Assembly (NCBI GenBank): GCA_028571685.1
Contig: CM053144.1
Span: 94,456,171-94,520,170, forward strand
Origin: Heterohyrax brucei
Lineage: Eukaryota; Chordata; Mammalia; Hyracoidea; Procaviidae
Direction of reading: 5' to 3'
DNA: 64,000 bases
Shown: piece after piece, positions 43,790-55,022 of the stretch
Position numbering within the stretch: position 1 is the stretch's first letter
Layout: each line of letters starts with the position of its first letter
Translations under genes and position numbers: made by a program
Notes under the pieces: generated by a model
Told to the model about the DNA's origin: nothing
Databases searched by the model: none
The model's input: only the letters and a program-made list of their open reading frames with translations

Positions 43790-45270
43790 ATGTCTGTTGA
43801 TTTGCTATATTGTTGTGGCTTGCATAATGCTGTGATACTGGAGGCTTTGCCACTAATGTATGTCAAATATGAGCAGGGTCACTCTTGGCAGATGGGTGTC
43901 AGAAGAGCTTCCAGACTAAGACTGAGCAGCAAGAAGAACAACAGTCTGCTTCTGAAAAAATTTCCCAGTGAAACCTTACGGCTAGTTGTGGAACATAACC
44001 TGATATGCTACAATGAGATGAGTCCCTCAGGTTGGAAGACACTCACAATATTATTGGAGAAGAGCTGCCTCCTTAAAGTAGAGTCAACCTTACTGATATG
44101 AATGGAAAGCTTTCAGGACCTTCATTTGCTGAGGTGGCACAACTCAAAATGAAAAGAAACAACTTCAACATCCATTGATAATAGGAATGTGGAATGGGTA
44201 AATTATGAATCTAGGGCTATTTAAAGTCCTCAAAACTGAAAGGGAACACACATTAGTAAGCTGAACTAGTATTTGCTGTTTTGAATCATACAATAATATG
44301 GGCCATTATACTGGGAATGACAATTTGATGAGGAAGGTGTTAGAACAGAGCTAGGAATACTGTGTAGTTTAAAGCCAGCAAAAGTGTGGGTCATGGCTGT
44401 ATTCTTTCATCATACTTGTTCATTCTGTATGCTGAGCAAATAATTGAAGAACCTGGATTACATGAAAAGAATGTGGCATCAAGGTTAGTGAAATCTCATT
44501 AACAACCTGCAATATGCAGATGACACAACCTTGCTTGTTGGAAGTGAAGAAGGCTTTAAACAGTTACTGATAAAAATCAAAGACTACAGTCTTCAGTATG
44601 GAGTGCACCTCAACATAAAACAAAAGTCCTCACAATTGGACCGATGAGCAATGCCACAATAAATGGCGAAAATAGTGAAGTTGTCAAGGATTTCATTTTA
44701 CTTGGATCTACAATCAATGACCATGTAAACAGCAGTCAGAAATCAAATGACTTATTGCACTGGGCAAATCTGCTGTGAAAGACCACTTTAAAGTGTTAAA
44801 AGGCTAGGATGTCACTTTGAGATGGAAGATGGGACTGGCCCAAACCATAATGTTTTCAGTTGCCTCATAAGCAAGCAAGAGCTGAACAGTGAGTAAGGAC
44901 AGCCAAAGAAGAGCTGATGCCTTTGAATTACGGTGTTAATGAAGAATACTGAATATACCATGGACTGCCAGAAGACTGAACGTATCTGTCTTGGAAGTAC
45001 AGCTAGTGCTCCGTGGAAGCTAGGATGCAAGACTTCTTCTTGCATACTTTAAACATGTCATCAGGAGGGACCAGGCCTTGCCAAAGGACATCATGCTTGG
45101 TGAAGTAGGGAGTCAGTGAAACAGATGAACACCCTTCAGGAGGTGAGCAGACACAGTGGCTCCAACACTGGGCTCCAACATAACATGTGGCACAAGACTG
45201 GGGACTCTCTTGTTCTGCTGTACGTAGGTTCACTGTGAGTTGTAACTAGATGGAACCTAACAACAGCAAT
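43790..45270 (+). mobile_element. RTE LINE with 5' and 3' ends, middle deleted
   Basis: The 5' region runs from about 43,790 (GGCTTGCATAATGCTGTGAT) through AAGAGCTGCCTCCTTAAAG and AGCTTTCAGGACCTTCATTT to the start of the endonuclease (GGGCCATTATACTGGGAATG) at about 44,335. It then jumps at about 44,345-44,385 to the reverse transcriptase (GTATTCTTTCATCATACTTG). YADD is at 44,513-44,524 within LQYADDTTLLVGSEE. The rest runs to the 3' end GTTGTAACTAGATGGAACCT, AACAACAGCA. Most of the endonuclease and the 5' half of the RT are missing. Stops disable the rest. Confidence 0.88.
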
Positions 45271-45324
45271 AAGGTCTCTATTAATTTTTCTTCTCATTTT
45301 TGTAACAAACTGGGTCATATTTTA

Positions 45325-45612
45325 GGTATCATTTACACACTGCTTTATTTCACTTGACATTTTTGAAAATTTTTCTGTTTTGACCCATGTTGCCACTTTT
45401 ACAAACATGCTTTTACTTAATTCTTTTAAATTCTACATAATTCTCTAGTCTGTTATAGGCACAACCAGTTCTCAGGCATTAGAGTTCTTTCTAGTCCTGT
45501 AAAAAAAAATAATTACAAATAATGCTGAAATAAACATGCCTATGTATTTTTGTACAGTTACTCAGAAAATATGTAAAATAAATTCCTAGCACTGACATAG
45601 AGGAATGTGCAT
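45325..45612 (-). mobile_element. Old L1 3' fragment, minus strand
   Basis: Reversed, the piece corresponds to the L1 ORF2 C-terminal region: the complement contains the 'tttattcatcc..' pattern, here TTTCACTTGACATTTTTG, GACCCATGTTGCCAC, AAATAATGCTGAAATAAACA and AAATAAATTCCTAGCACTG. Much more diverged than the other L1s. Confidence 0.6.
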
Positions 45613-45629
45613 TTTTTAAATTGGATTAA

Positions 45630-45680
45630 AAATCCCAAACCCTTTGCCATCAAGTTGTTTCTAACTGATAGAGACCGTGT
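45630..45680 (-). repeat. AfroSINE tail fragment, minus strand
   Basis: AAAATCCCAAACCCTTTGCC, ATCAAGTTGTTTCTAACTGA matches the SINE 3' end complement and is then cut off. Confidence 0.65.
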
Positions 45681-45779
45681 AATGCCTGTCTTACGGAAGG
45701 GCCTGGGAATGCTTGCCTCACCAAGTTTTGATAACCTGGCCAGTCTTTAAAATTTTGTGAGAGGCCATCTAAGATACAT

Positions 45780-46462
45780 CTACTGTTGTCATCCCTTCTG
45801 GAGCAATGGAGAATGAAGAAAACCAAAGACACAGGGAAATATTTGTCCAGAAGACTAGTGGACCTTATGACTCACAGCCTCTACCAGCCTGAGCCCAAGC
45901 TCAAAAAAACTAGATAGTGCCGGCTGCCACCATGGACTGCTCTTACAGGGATCGCAACAGAGGGTCTCAAACACAGCAGGAGAAAAATGGAGAACAAACA
46001 GCCAACACATAAAAAAAGACCAGAGTTTCTGGCATGACAGAGACTGGAAGAACCCCTGCTAATTCAGAACTGATGCCGCTCACTAAGGACACTTTTCCGC
46101 TAAAGAGTAGATGGGCCTGGAAAACAAACAATAGCATCTATGAGGAAGGAACATGCTTCTTAGTTCAATCAAGTCTAGGAGATCTAATGGGCAAGACCTG
46201 CCCAAAGGCAAAGGCCAGAAGTCGGGGGCGGGGAGTGGGAATCCCACAGCCATCTGATTGAGTCTGACTCACTAGTGAAGACAAGAGGGAACAGCAAAAC
46301 CAGATGAACGAATATGGGGAACCCAAGTTGTACAGGGAAAGGTCCAAATGCTGACACATTGTGAGAACTGCAACCACTGTTACAATAACAATTTGTGTAC
46401 AAATTTCTGGATCAGAAACTAATTTGTGATGTAAGTTTTCACTTAAAGCACAATAAAATAAT
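45780..46462 (+). mobile_element. L1 3' UTR (subfamily 'B'), longest copy
   Basis: It opens near AAACCAAAGACACAGGGAAA and AGACTAGTGGACCTTATGAC. It continues AACTAGATAGTGCCGGCTGC, GGGATCGCAACAGAGGGTCT, AAAAAGACCAGAGTTTCTGG, CAGAGACTGGAAGAACCCC and CACTTAAAGCACAATAAAAT. Because it spans from the 'CTAGATGGTGCC' block to the tail, it links the shorter copies at 2.0, 9.0 and 12.5 kb to one family. GC-rich patch GGGGGCGGGGAGTGGG at about 46,225. Confidence 0.75.
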
Positions 46463-46954
46463 AATAGGATTTCTAAAGAAAAGGAAAATAAATCTGAGTA
46501 CTGAGTTAGGGACCTTAGTTAAATACTAAGCAATTTTGGACTTCACTCTGAAAGGAGTGAGAGATGACTGTATATTTATAAGCAGATCAGTGACAATAAT
46601 CAATCTATTCTTTAGTCAAATTATGCTGAAAACAATACAGATGAAGAAAATGGAAGGATGAGATTTAAAAATAGTAATTAGGATGTGATTGCACATTTTA
46701 GGTGACAGATAATGCAAGAAAGTGGCAATGGGAATGGAAAGCTGGAAATTATTGATGGGGATTCCTTAGGAAGGGACACTTGCCAGGAGTAGGGCCTGAA
46801 TGGGTTAAACCACTAAACCCAAAGGACAGTGACTGAAGAAAGAGGGTGCATCAAGAACACAAAATTCTGCCACTGAAGGAGTCCTTCTCGTAATCCACCT
46901 TTATTCATCAGTGTGGAAACAACAGCATGCCTTCGTTATTTTAATTCAATCCGT

Positions 46955-47050
46955 AATCATCACTGAACTCACACTGTATACCGGGCACTGTGCTAAGTGC
47001 TACTGACAGTAAAATACTGAGCAAAATCATCAAGGCCCCTGACAACTTCC
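46955..47050 (+). repeat. Ancient mammal-wide repeat fragment, family not assigned
   Basis: ACTGTATACCGGGCACTGTG and CTAAGTGCTACTGACAGTAA, the 5' section of the same old repeat as at 34.3 kb. Confidence 0.55.
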
Positions 47051-47072
47051 TGCACCTTAAAATTTACCCAGT

Positions 47073-47252
47073 TGTTAGTTGCTGTTGGATTGATTTTCAT
47101 TCATGATGTCCTCATAATGTTATACAGCCGACTGTTCCATAACATTTTCTTGGCTGTAATCTTATTGGAGGCAGATCACCAGGCCTTTTCTACCAAGGTA
47201 CTGCTGGGTGGGCTTGAGTCACTAATCTTTAAGGTGGCAGTGGAGTACACAC
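47073..47252 (-). repeat. AfroSINE long form, minus strand
   Basis: GTTAGTTGCTGTTGGATTGA, TTTTCTTGGCTGTAATCTTA, TGGAGGCAGATCACCAGGCC and GGTGGGCTTGAGTCACTAAT. The long-form middle AGGCAGATCACCAGGCC is diagnostic. Confidence 0.85.
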
Positions 47253-47259
47253 CCAGTTT

Positions 47260-48805
47260 GTGTCACAAAACAGTAATAATGCTTCCATTTGGTTTTAGGA
47301 GAACCATGCCTCGCATCCCCATTGTTAGATTACAGGCTTTAGGTAAAACTGACCCTTCTCCAGCCTCCAGGGCTGGTGTATTTGATCTGTGCCTAGGTTC
47401 ATTGCTGTCTTCCTTCTTTTGGCCTCAGTGATATGTCAAAAAATAACAAAGGCTTTATGCTGGCTAAATTGTAGCTGCTGTGTTCCATTGTGGACGTTTT
47501 ATTTCAGCTTTCAGGGAAGCAGACTTTCTTTTCCGTATGATGAAAGCCTGGAAGTATGATGTACCAGAATCACCATAACCAGAGTTATGAATACAAATTA
47601 AACACTCTCTGAGAAGTGAACATTAATGTTTTACAATAAATAGAAGCTACGGCCAAGAGTTATGGAGGAAAAGACAGTTCCAGTGATATCATTTGAGCCT
47701 GGTCAAGTTCTAACCAAAGCTAGATTTATTCCTGAACTTTTTGGTTCATTGAAGCAATAAATTATATTTTGGTTTAAGCCAGTTTGGTTTGGATTATCAT
47801 TCATTTGTAATCAAAAGAGGACCAACCATTAAAACTCAGCTATTCAAAAAGAAAAATGTTCAGTCTGTTTTTCCCCTGAAAGAAAATTTTCTCTAAACAT
47901 TTTATTGCAAACTCATGGTGCATTACAAAATTTAAAGCACTCAGTATCTAATAAGAATGGTATTTCCATTGAAATAATTAGATAATTATATGTAAGTATC
48001 ATTTAGTCTGTTTTAAATTTATATAGTTTTTCAATTACCAGAACTCAGAGAAATTTGAGATTTAGGCCATTACAAATTTATGTTTATTTCTCTCTTTTAA
48101 GATAGCAAGAGTATTTCTAAGTAACTATGTATTATAAAAATCATAATATTTGGAATTTCCTGTCTTCTTCCAAGTAAAAGTATTATAAATATGTAATAGT
48201 TCTTGAAAATCTCACATTTTATTGGAGAAGATGAATACATAATCAGTTAAATAGCACACTGAAATCACGACACATATTGCCTGGATTTTTATCTTTGTGG
48301 TTTAAGCATTGTTCACTGAGTTAGTCACACATCTTTTTACCTCAAAGCAGGGGCAACACTACTATGGCATTTACAGGAGTTTTTTTTTACAGTACTTATG
48401 AATCTCATTCAGAATCAGCCCAGAAAGCTGTATCAGACATAAATCAAATAGACTTCCAGATGTAAGTTAATACAGTGATGCCTTCCTTACTGTTTCCCTC
48501 ACAGATATTTGTAATTTATAGCCTCACTTCTGTATGTCTTTCGGGCAACTACAAGGATTTTGAATTCACTATTATGTGTCCTTTTCTGTTGTCAATAGTT
48601 AGAAAAAGAAGATATCCATACTTGTCACAGAAAGAGGACATAAACTTGTAGAGTTTTCTTCTTTTTCCCTCCTAAATGAAATTTTGAGAAAAGGAAAGGA
48701 AACTGAGAATAATTATCCAAATTTCCCCTAACCCCATTTTTCACACATACTCTAAATAACCTATCTTTGTAACTGAACAGGAACTATAGTATTTGATACC
48801 TCTTC
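47260..48805. other. No gene recognised
   Basis: AT-rich. 47,270-47,440 is less AT-rich and may be an old unclassified repeat. No exon is supported. Confidence 0.4.
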
Positions 48806-48811
48806 TAATTA

Positions 48812-49030
48812 ACAGTAAGCATTGCTTACACTGCTTAGCATATGTCAAGCACTGTTTCAGGTATTTTACATACATTAATTTATTTAATCCACACAACAGC
48901 ACTAGTAGATACTGGGAGGTTAAGAATCTTTCACAATGGCACACAACTACTCGGTGGCCAAGCACAGATAGTGGTCCAGCTACCGAGACTGTATTCTTGC
49001 TCATTGCACGGTACCGTCTCTCTGTTCTCT
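48812..49030 (-). repeat. MIR, minus strand
   Basis: TCAAGCACTGTTTCAGGTAT, TTACATACATTAATTTATTT, AATCCACACAACAGCACTAG and AGGTTAAGAATCTTTCACAA follow the reversed MIR order (ending near GTGGTCCAGCTACCGAGACT). Two plus-strand frames overlap it and are fortuitous. Confidence 0.85.
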
Positions 49031-49034
49031 AGCA

Positions 49035-49845
49035 CTTCGTTGAAGAGAGGGGTCTTCAAATCACTGGGACACTATGCTTTCACATGTGTTTATCAGTTCA
49101 GAAATTCTACATGTGATCTGAATCCAACGAGTAGTTTGATTTTCCAAAGCTAATTCCACTGCAGTGCTCTCAATGGCTAGAAAGGGTATGACGGCAGAAA
49201 ACCTACCTTGCTCTCCTGTATGATTGTGAAATATTTATAACTTTAATTATCCTTCCACTCAGTGTCATTGAAATTCTCTGCTAATATAGCACTTGATATT
49301 TGGTTGTAAGTAACAGTTAATACAAATGTATGCATAGTTTGTAAAATAATCTCAAAGTATTTTTCAAAATAGTCATTAAGTAAATAAAAATTGGCAAATG
49401 CAAATAGATTACATATTTTGAAATTTTGTAGACATTTAACACATTTGTATTTCAGTTATTTCAGAAGATGCAATGTTTCATTGTAAGTATCACTTTAAAA
49501 GACATGTATAGGACAAAAGACAAGTGCAAGATGATACACCCCAGGATTTTAAATACTAGGTCAACAAGATGCCTTTTCAAATCACAAAACAGATTAACAT
49601 CCTGTCTGAACACTCAAAGACTAATGAAGAGTATAATATTCTATGTCACAAGTTCTAAATTTGCTCTTTTTAAAAAAAGAATATTTACATTCTCCCCACC
49701 CACCCCACTTCAGTAATAAACGTCAGATGATTAGCCAAATTAGGGAACTTATTTAAGAAAAGAACATATATTATGTTCTTCAGCTTGTACCTGCTATAGT
49801 CACAGAGGTAGCAAAGTTGAGGAAGGATAATATTTAGAGATTACA
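49035..49845. other. No feature seen
   Basis: AT-rich single-copy-like DNA without a recognised repeat. Confidence 0.45.
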
Positions 49846-49849
49846 AGAA

Positions 49850-50065
49850 TTGTATTTGAGCTTTGGCTCCACTGTGTCCCACTGCTATGGCAGGCAAGTC
49901 AGCTGGCATATTTGATCCTCAATTTCCTCATCTGTAAAACAGATAAAAATAATATTTTTTTTCTAATTACCTGACAGGATTATCAGGAAAAGTAACTGGA
50001 ATGATGTTTATGAAAAAGACTGTAAATTTCAAAGTCATGCAGAATTAGTTGTAACTACTGTTTGA
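49850..50065 (+). repeat. MIR
   Basis: TTTGAGCTTTGGCTCCACTG, CAATTTCCTCATCTGTAAAA, CAGATAAAAATAATA, ACCTGACAGGATTATCAGGA and AAGACTGTAAATTTCAAAG. Confidence 0.8.
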
Positions 50066-50069
50066 CTAA

Positions 50070-50190
50070 CCCCTGGTGGTGTAGTGGTTAAGAGCTATGG
50101 CTCCTAATCAAGAGGCTGGCACTTCAAATCCACCAAGCACCACTTGGGAATCCTGTGGGGCAGCTTCTGCTCTGTGCTATAGGGTCATAG
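50070..50190 (+). repeat. AfroSINE (short form), 3' truncated
   Basis: CCCCTGGTGGTGTAGTGGTT, AAGAGCTATGGCTCCTAATC, CACTTCAAATCCACCAAGC and TCTGTGCTATAGGGTCATAG, where it stops before the normal tail. It directly abuts the MIR. Confidence 0.88.
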
Positions 50191-50614
50191 AAGTAATGTG
50201 AGCACAGGGTCAGTTAAGCGGGTTCTGTATTGCTCAAGGATATCATATTGTAAAACAAAATTTCTAGATCCATGTCAACAATTTTTGGTGTGTAGCAGTA
50301 GTCTTGTTCTGCAAAATGTTGTATGTCATGACAATTTTCCAACAGGAAGGGACACCTTTTCCTAACTGTCACAAAAGCCCACTGTGTTGTAATACAAAAA
50401 GCATTGTCCAGGCCTCCTGTCTCTCACTTTTGTCAATTTAATAGTCACACTATGGAAGGTCAGTTGCTCAGAAAATGCAGAGTAGATAGTGTTCTTCCTC
50501 TGCAAAAACCCCTACAGTGACTCCATAATTGTGATCAGAATAATGTCCAAATGCCTACGCTTGTCATGACACAGGCCCACTTGTCACTATAGTCTCATCT
50601 CTTCCTTTTACCTA

Positions 50615-51155
50615 TGTCTTAGGCATCCAGTGCTCCTCCAACATAAATACCACAAAGTCGATGGCTTTAACAAAGAAAGATTTATTCTTGCACAGTCTAG
50701 TAGGTGATGTGCCTGAATTCAGAGTGTCCGTTCCATGGCAAGGCTTTCCCACCATGTCGGAACTGGAGGAAAGTGCTTGTGTTGAGTCAGTCTTTCTTTG
50801 GTCTGGGAGCATCTTGATGCAGGAATCACAGGTCCAAAGGACACGCTCTGCCCCTGGCACTGCTTTCTTGAAGGTATGAGGTCCGCAACTCTATGCTTGC
50901 TTCCCTTTCTTTTTATCTCTTGCAGGATAAAAGGTAGTGCAAGCCACACTCCAGGGAAACTCCTTTAGTAAGGGTGTTATAGTCCCACCCTAATCCTCTT
51001 TAACACAATCCAGTCTTGCTCTATTAACCACAAGCAGAGATTAGAATTTACAACACAGAAAATCACAACATGGAGAACAATCACATAATACTTGGAATCA
51101 TGGCCCAGCCAAATTGCTACACATATTTGGGGGGGCCACAATTCAATCCATGGCA
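50615..51155 (-). mobile_element. ERVL-MaLR-like solo LTR, minus strand
   Basis: On the minus strand it begins TGCCATGGATTGAATTGTGG, with ATATGTGTAGCAATTTGGC and TGGGCCATGATTCC following. It ends in ACTGTGCAAGAATAAATC, a 'ttgttaaagcc' block and TGTTGGAGGAGCACTGG. TG..CA ends fit at 50,615 and 51,155. The 5-bp flanks (ACCTA and CTCTA) do not match well, so the TSD is unproven. No internal viral genes. Confidence 0.72.
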
Positions 51156-51514
51156 CTCTATTAGTCCCACCTTATGCATCAGTGTGGATATACCTACTGT
51201 TCTCAAAATGGCATGCATTCGCTTGCATGTGAGGATGCCAAAAATGCTCCTTTGCCTGAAACATCCTTCCACATCTGCTTTGCTGTTTGCAGTTTAGATG
51301 TCATCTCTTCCAGGAAGCCATCCCTAAATGACCTCTTGTATTAGAACTTGTGGTAACCTATGTTAATCCTTATGTTCCCTCTTATAGTGACATTTTTACT
51401 CACGTGACGATAACTAGCAACTGTAGGGCACAGAGAGTGGACTTGTCAGCTTTGTGCCTGCTGTGTGTTGGATCCCACATATATTCTCTGCACGAATGAA
51501 CCATAAGAACAAGA

Positions 51515-51655
51515 TCTGGTTTCTTGTTTTGAATCTGCTTCTCATTTACTGTGTGACCCTGAATAAATCATATAATCTCTCTGTATCTCCATTTCCTATT
51601 ACAAAAACAGGAGTTTGAATTAGCCAATCCATTAAGGATTTTGAAAATCTTAAAC
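51515..51655 (+). repeat. MIR fragment
   Basis: TTTGAATCTGCTTCTCATTT, ACTGTGTGACCCTGAATAAA, TCATATAATCTCTCTGTATC and TCCATTTCCTATTACAAAAA. Confidence 0.8.
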
Positions 51656-51927
51656 TGCTATGATTTTGAAATAAAGTTTGTCTTAAAATCAAAGAAACTT
51701 AATTTAGTAAGTGCTCTTGTTATCCAGATAACAGTTTGATGTATTATGGATATACTGTAGTCTCTGATGTTCCTTAAATGTAAAAACTACGAAAAGCAAA
51801 ATTGAAATACATGCTGACTAAAATACAAACCTGATTTAGCATCTGCAGAGAACACTTTTTTCTACCTAAAAAATGAGGACATATTGAAGACTTATGTAAT
51901 ATACTTTTAATTAAGATATACTTTTTG

Positions 51928-51983
51928 AAAGTTGTGCTTTAGGTGAAGGTTCACAGAGCAAAATGGTTTCTGATTAAACAATT
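51928..51983 (-). mobile_element. L1 3' UTR (subfamily 'B'), left part of an interrupted copy
   Basis: Reversed, the stretch reads AGAAACCATTTTGCTCTGTG, AACCTTCACCTAAAGCACAA, the extreme 3' end of the 'B' L1 tail. It continues to the right of the inserted L1 at 55,835-56,330. Confidence 0.75.
51969..51983 (+). repeat. 15-bp target-site duplication, left
   Basis: TCTGATTAAACAATT, repeated exactly at 55,835-55,849. It lies inside the older L1 tail. Confidence 0.93.
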
Positions 51984-52919
51984 TTTCTTTATTATTATGA
52001 TTGAGTGAAAATATACATTCCCATATAATGCAGTTATATGCAGCTCCCACTGCTCTCCCTGCCCAGTGATAGCACACTCTTCCTCTCTGCTCCATACATG
52101 TCTTATCCTCCCAACAATCTCCTATCCCCTCCTCTCCATCCACTCCCCCACCTCCAGTGAGAGGTCAGCAGGATGACATCCTATAGATGCATAGAACCAT
52201 AAAGTGTATACATGATACGGTCACTCTGTGTTGCCAAGTCCAATCCATTCCTGTCCGAAGAGTTGACCTCCATTATGATCCATGGACAGGGGCAACATCA
52301 GGACCAGGGGTCACTTTCCCAAGGGAACCTCAAGGCCCTTGGACCATCAGTTGTGGTCTTTTAGTGGAGATCTCAGGATGCGCCCCTTTTTACACCCCTT
52401 TTTATTCTTATATTGCCACTGAGACTCAACTTTGTGAGCTCTATCACGACTGTCACTGGCAGTAACACGGCACCAATTTGTTCTTCTGGTCACAAGTCAA
52501 TGTAGTCACCCACTCATGTGGGTCTCTCCATCTTCTAGGTCCTCCTTCCCCCATGTCATTTTGGTCCTTGGTGATCATCTGTTCCTATTGAGTTGGGACC
52601 ATTTGGTGTACCCTCAGATGGCAGCTTGGAAGCTTTTAAGACCCCAGATGCCACTCACCAACGTGGGGTGCAGAAGGCTCTCTTAGCAAAATACTAGTTG
52701 TGCCAATTGACCTTGATTTCCCCGGCCCCCCACCCCAGCTACTCTGTCCCTGCAATATTGGGTTAAGATGGGAGAAGTAATCATGTTATGTTGAAGTCTT
52801 TCTAATGTGTGTTGTCACAGATTTCACCCAACCAAATTTCTATCAGCTATCTAAACCCTTCCCCTCTCACCTTCCCTCCTTCCCCACCATTGCAGCCATC
52901 AAAAAATCTTTGCTTCTGT

Positions 52920-53636
52920 ACATGAGTCTGTTTCTAAGTTCTTATCATAGGAGTGTCACACAATATTTGTCCTTTTGTCACTGACCACTTTCACTCAGCA
53001 TAATGTCCTCCAACTGAAACCAGGTTATGAGATGTTTCCTAAAATCGTCATTGTTCTTTATCATTGGAAAGAAGGTGTAGTTGTCTGCTGATGTATAGAA
53101 AGTTCTGTGTGTATTTATGAGGTCTAGTTGGTTAATTGTGGCATTAAGGTCTGTGTCTTTATTGAGCTTTTTTTCTAGATAATCTTTCCAGTATTGAGAG
53201 TGGAATGTTGAAGGCTTCCACTATAATTTTGGAATGATCTATCTCATTTCTGAGTGTAGTCAGTGTTTCTTTGATTTATTTAGGTGCTCTAATATTAGGT
53301 GTATAAGTATTTAATATTGTTAAGTCCTGCTTGTGTATTGAATCTTTCAACAGTAAATAGTGTCCATCCTTGTCCATTTTGGTAGATTTTACATTAAAAT
53401 CTATTTTACCTGAGATTAGAAGTGCCACACCTGCTCTTCTTTGTGTATTATTAGCTTGATATATATTCTTCCATCCTTTAATTTCAGTTTGCTCATATCT
53501 TTAAGTCTGAGGTGAGTTTCTTGTAGGCAACATATGGATGGGTCGTGTCTTTTGATCCAAGATGTCTCTTCAGTGGGGCGTTCAGTGCACTCACATTCAA
53601 TGTAATTATTGATAGGTATGTGTTTAGTGCTCTCAT
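52920..53636 (-). pseudogene. L1 ORF2, N- and C-terminal ends joined across a deletion
   Basis: ORF2 starts at the ATG ending at 53,636 (MRALNTYLSIITLNVSALNA), the L1 endonuclease start, and covers about 190 codons' worth of endonuclease region. At about 53,065 it jumps directly to the last 40-45 codons of ORF2 (the region equal to 21,129-21,253 of the first copy). The catalytic part of the endonuclease, the whole reverse transcriptase and most of the C-terminal region are gone. Stops also occur in the remaining part. Confidence 0.85.
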
Positions 53637-54072
53637 TGTGATATGTTTATTTTTGTGTTGACGTTTTCTCTGTTGTTCTTATTCATCTGTTTTGGGAAAT
53701 CATTCTTCTTTGTGAGTTGATTTTTTACCTTTTTCAGGGTTGGTTTTATTGTTGTTGAGACTCCTGTGTTACATTTCTTGATTTGATATGTTGCATTTGT
53801 ATTGTGCTTTATGGCTGCCCCTATGATCCCTCTTAATAAACCATGTATAAACCCAGTTTTAATTACCACCAGTCTTATTAACTTCCCCTCTTTCTGGAAG
53901 GACTATAACAACTGTAGTACATCCCTCTTTTTATTATGATGACACCATAGTTTTCCTGATGTGTTCACTAGATCTTTTCTTTCACTATTATAGCTTTTAT
54001 TGAATTTGGAGCCTTCCCTAACTGAGTAGATTTCTGGGTGATGTGTCCTGTATTTGCTTCTAAAATATGAAG

Positions 54073-55022
54073 TTAGTGGTTTTGTTCTTCTAAGCCAAGA
54101 GATTCTTTCAGTATTTCTTGTAGCTTTAGTTTGGTTTTTACAAAGTCTCTGTGTTTCTGCTTATCTATGAATGTCTTAATTTCATTTTCATATTTGAAAG
54201 ACAGTTTTGCAGGATATATAATTCTTGGTAGGAAGTTTTTCTTCTTCAAGGCTTTGAATGTGTCATGCCACTGTCTCCATGCCAGCATTGTTTCTGCTGA
54301 GAAATCTGATGAAAGCCTACAGGGTTTCCCTCTGAATGTTAGCTTTGGTTTGAGTCTTGCTGCCTTTAAGAGTTTCTGCTTATGTTTCATTTTGTTAAGC
54401 TTGATTGTAATATGTCTTGGAGTCTTTCTTTTGAGATCTATATTGAGTGGTGTTAGATATGCATCTTGGATATCTATATTGTCTTCTTTCGTAATTTCTG
54501 AGGAGTTTTCTGTCAGTAGCTCAGCAACAATACTCTCTGTGTTTTCAGGTATCTTGCCCTGTTCAGGAACTCCAGTTAATCAGAGATTGTTCCTCTTAAT
54601 AGAGTTCCACATGCTTCTTAATTGTTCTTGTTTCTTTTTTTCTGATTTCTCCTCATAGATGCTGGAGTCAGTAGCTCTGTCTTCCAAGTCAGAAAGTCTA
54701 TTTTCCATTTGTTCCATTCTGTTTTTGTGGCTTTGAATTAAAGTTTCTATGTCTTTGATTTTGTTCTTGATCTGTTGGATTTCAGAGTACAGGTTTTCCA
54801 TCAGATCAAACAGCTTGCTTAATTTTTCATTTTGCTCTGCTGCATTTTGTATAAGGTCTAGGAGGGCTCTCTATATAATCCTTTTGTATTCACCTTCCGA
54901 TAGTTTCAGAAAAGTTTCTTCATCTGGGAAGTTCTGTGGTTGTTCCATTTGAAGCCTTCTGAAGCCATCAGTGATGTCTTCATTACGCTTTTATCCAGAG
55001 TTTGTTGCTTTTGGGGCATCAT
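54073..55022 (-). pseudogene. L1 ORF1, second copy, broken
   Basis: The suggested start at about 55,022 codes MMPQKQQTLDKSVMKTSLMA. A coiled-coil piece at 54,580-54,801 contains KNKIKDIETLIQSHKNRMEQ and MENRLSDLEDRATDSSIYEE. The C-terminal domain at 54,073-54,390 contains LTFRGKPCRLSSDFSAETML and NFLPRIIYPAKLSFKYENEI, ending GLEEQNH. Order and length fit ORF1p. At least two breaks separate the pieces. The 175-aa plus frame at 54,131-54,658 is its antisense. Confidence 0.9.

Noticed and set aside
54131..54658. Longest open frame in the window (175 aa, plus strand)
   Set aside because: It is the antisense of L1 ORF1 (54,073-55,022), whose sense frames match L1 ORF1p.
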